Source: DATGHS01 sp035307785 (GTDB lineage: Bacteria > Planctomycetota > Planctomycetia > Gemmatales > Gemmataceae). From it: a stretch of DNA of 5,775 nt. Location of the stretch: assembly GCA_035307785.1 (NCBI GenBank), contig DATGHS010000366.1, positions 1 through 5,775 of the forward strand. The letters run 5' to 3'. The notes beneath the pieces were generated by a model. That model ran no database searches, had not been told where the DNA came from, and saw only the letters and a list, made by a program, of their open reading frames with translations. The position numbers and the translations under genes are program-made. Each line of letters starts with the position of its first letter. Positions within the stretch are counted from its first letter, which is position 1. Positions 4,712 to 5,775 of this stretch are shown in pieces.

Positions 4712-5775
4712 TCAAACGTCTTCCAAGTAAAAGAGCACGTCGGTCAGCTCGTTGGATGCAGCCGTTAGTTCGTTCCATTTGCGGTCGGTCAAGTTCACCC
4801 GAACCTGTTCCATCAGCCGATTCAGCTCTGCCTGATCCTCCGGCGAAACTCGGTCGCGAATGCGCTCGGCTTTTTCGAGTAGTGCTCGCGCTTGCACTGT
4901 TTCGCGCTGTCCTTCGCGCGGCGCGTCGGCAAGCTCGGGCATGGTGAATTCATCGTCGAATTCCTCTTCCGGTTCCTCATAGCCGGTGCCGGGGCTATCG
5001 TCTTCCGGTAAATCGCCCTCCTCGGCGGTTTCCCAAAGGCGGTTCAGCCGTTCCGTTGCCAGGGCGCGCTCTTCGTCGCTGACGGTGCGCAACGCGTTCT
5101 CGATGGTAATATGCTTTTGCAGTCCCGTAACCTTTTCGCGCGCGGAAACGCGCAAGATGCCGTCCAAATTTAAATCCAGTTGCACCACGATTTGATTGCC
5201 GGCCGGCACGGGGGCCAGGCCATCGATGGTGAAACGACCGACGCGATGATTGCGGCGCACGTCTTCCTGCTCGCCCTGGTAAATCTCGATATCGACGGTG
5301 GGCTGGCGGTCCGTCACGGTGGTGAAAGCTTCCGAGCGCGAAGCCGGCAACGGGGTATTCCGGCGGATGATAGGTGCGAATTTGTATTCAAAGGGCCGGC
5401 CAAACGGACCGGCATCGCGGAAATCGAGGCAGCGAATGCCGAGCGAGTGCGGCGTGATGTCCACCAGCACCGAGCCGACTTCCGTGCCGCCGATGAGCCC
5501 CGCCTGGATGGAAGCGCCCATGGCGACGCACAAGTCAGGATTCACTTCGCAATGCGGCGCTTGCCCGAGTCGCTGTTCCAACAACCGCGCAATCACCGGC
5601 ATGCGCGTGCTGCCGCCGACGAGTACGACCTTGTCGATTTGCCGCGGCGTAAGGTGCGCATCATCGAGGCTGTGCTGCACGCAATCCATCGTGCGATTGA
5701 GCCACGAGCGAATGAGGTCTTCATACTCCTCGCGGCTAATCTCCATATTCAGATGCAACGAAACGCCGTCCTTCT
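4712..5775 (-). CDS. Hsp70/DnaK-like chaperone, C-terminal part (5' end outside window)
   Basis: The frame is open to the right edge, giving 353 visible residues; a TTG at 5756-5758 is internal, since KDGVS precedes it in frame and continues the Hsp70 alignment. Visible parts in order: the last portion of the nucleotide-binding domain with VVLVGGSTRMP (49-59) and VNPDLCVAMGASIQAG (77-92); the linker and substrate-binding beta domain from VLVDITPHSLGIR (102-114) through IIRRNTPLP (135-143), YQGEQ (165-169) and DGILRVSAREKVTG (204-217); then the helical lid (about 232-353). It differs from DnaK in about ten extra residues (DFRDAGPFGRPFEYKFA) before IIRRNTPLP, and in an acidic, probably disordered stretch at 253-287 within the lid. 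It ends YLEDV. Hsp70s use ATP to bind and release unfolded proteins. No grpE or dnaJ is visible beside it, so it is probably an accessory paralogue and not the main DnaK; this is inferred, as its other flank is not seen. Confidence 0.93.
   Translation of the reverse strand, partial: KDGVSLHLNMEISREEYEDLIRSWLNRTMDCVQHSLDDAHLTPRQIDKVVLVGGSTRMPVIARLLEQRLGQAPHCEVNPDLCVAMGASIQAGLIGGTEVGSVLVDITPHSLGIRCLDFRDAGPFGRPFEYKFAPIIRRNTPLPASRSEAFTTVTDRQPTVDIEIYQGEQEDVRRNHRVGRFTIDGLAPVPAGNQIVVQLDLNLDGILRVSAREKVTGLQKHITIENALRTVSDEERALATERLNRLWETAEEGDLPEDDSPGTGYEEPEEEFDDEFTMPELADAPREGQRETVQARALLEKAERIRDRVSPEDQAELNRLMEQVRVNLTDRKWNELTAASNELTDVLFYLEDV

Noticed and set aside
3702..4778. Minus-strand 358-residue open frame antisense to pyrD
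   Set aside because: It overlaps clear pyrD and Hsp70 coding sequence and is serine/arginine-rich without domain signals, as expected of an antisense shadow in GC-rich DNA.

Overview
The window looks like a chromosomal segment of a planctomycete, probably of the Pirellulales/Gemmatales kind. The reasons are the moderately high GC content, GTG starts with weak Shine-Dalgarno sequences, two tandem proteins built as an MJ0042-type zinc ribbon plus linker (plus membrane helices in the complete copy), a short ceramidase-like protein, and palindromic repeats sitting at gene ends. The taxonomy is inferred from gene style; there is no rRNA or other marker here.

Layout from left to right: (1) positions 1-830, minus strand, a zinc-ribbon protein with a long proline-rich linker, cut by the left window edge and starting at a GTG; (2) 831-895, a short gap holding a perfect palindrome and a degenerate half copy of it; (3) 896-2047, minus strand, a complete paralogue of gene 1 with the same zinc ribbon, a shorter acidic linker and about six membrane helices; (4) 2048-2268, a 221-bp gap with an AT-rich stretch, a long inverted repeat and a 16-bp direct repeat; (5) 2269-3558, minus strand, a neutral/alkaline ceramidase N-terminal-domain protein; (6) a 48-bp divergent gap; (7) 3607-4710, plus strand, a divergent class 2 (quinone-type) dihydroorotate dehydrogenase, PyrD; (8) 4712-5775, minus strand, the C-terminal part of an Hsp70/DnaK-like chaperone, cut by the right edge. 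PyrD and Hsp70 converge with one base between their stop codons, and a hairpin lies inside the last codons of pyrD.

The genes do not form one obvious pathway. PyrD is pyrimidine biosynthesis, the Hsp70 is protein folding, and the ceramidase-like protein is a probable metal-dependent hydrolase of unknown substrate. The two zinc-ribbon proteins form a tandem duplicate pair in one transcription direction and are the least described part. No mobile element, CRISPR array, tRNA or rRNA was seen.

The most interesting signals are: the tandem paralogue pair with conserved short motifs but strongly diverged linkers; two 8-bp-stem palindromes sharing the same GGAA/TTCC loop, both placed just downstream of minus-strand stop codons; and the fact that one of these palindromes supplies the last residues of PyrD while also resembling an intrinsic terminator for the opposing Hsp70 gene.
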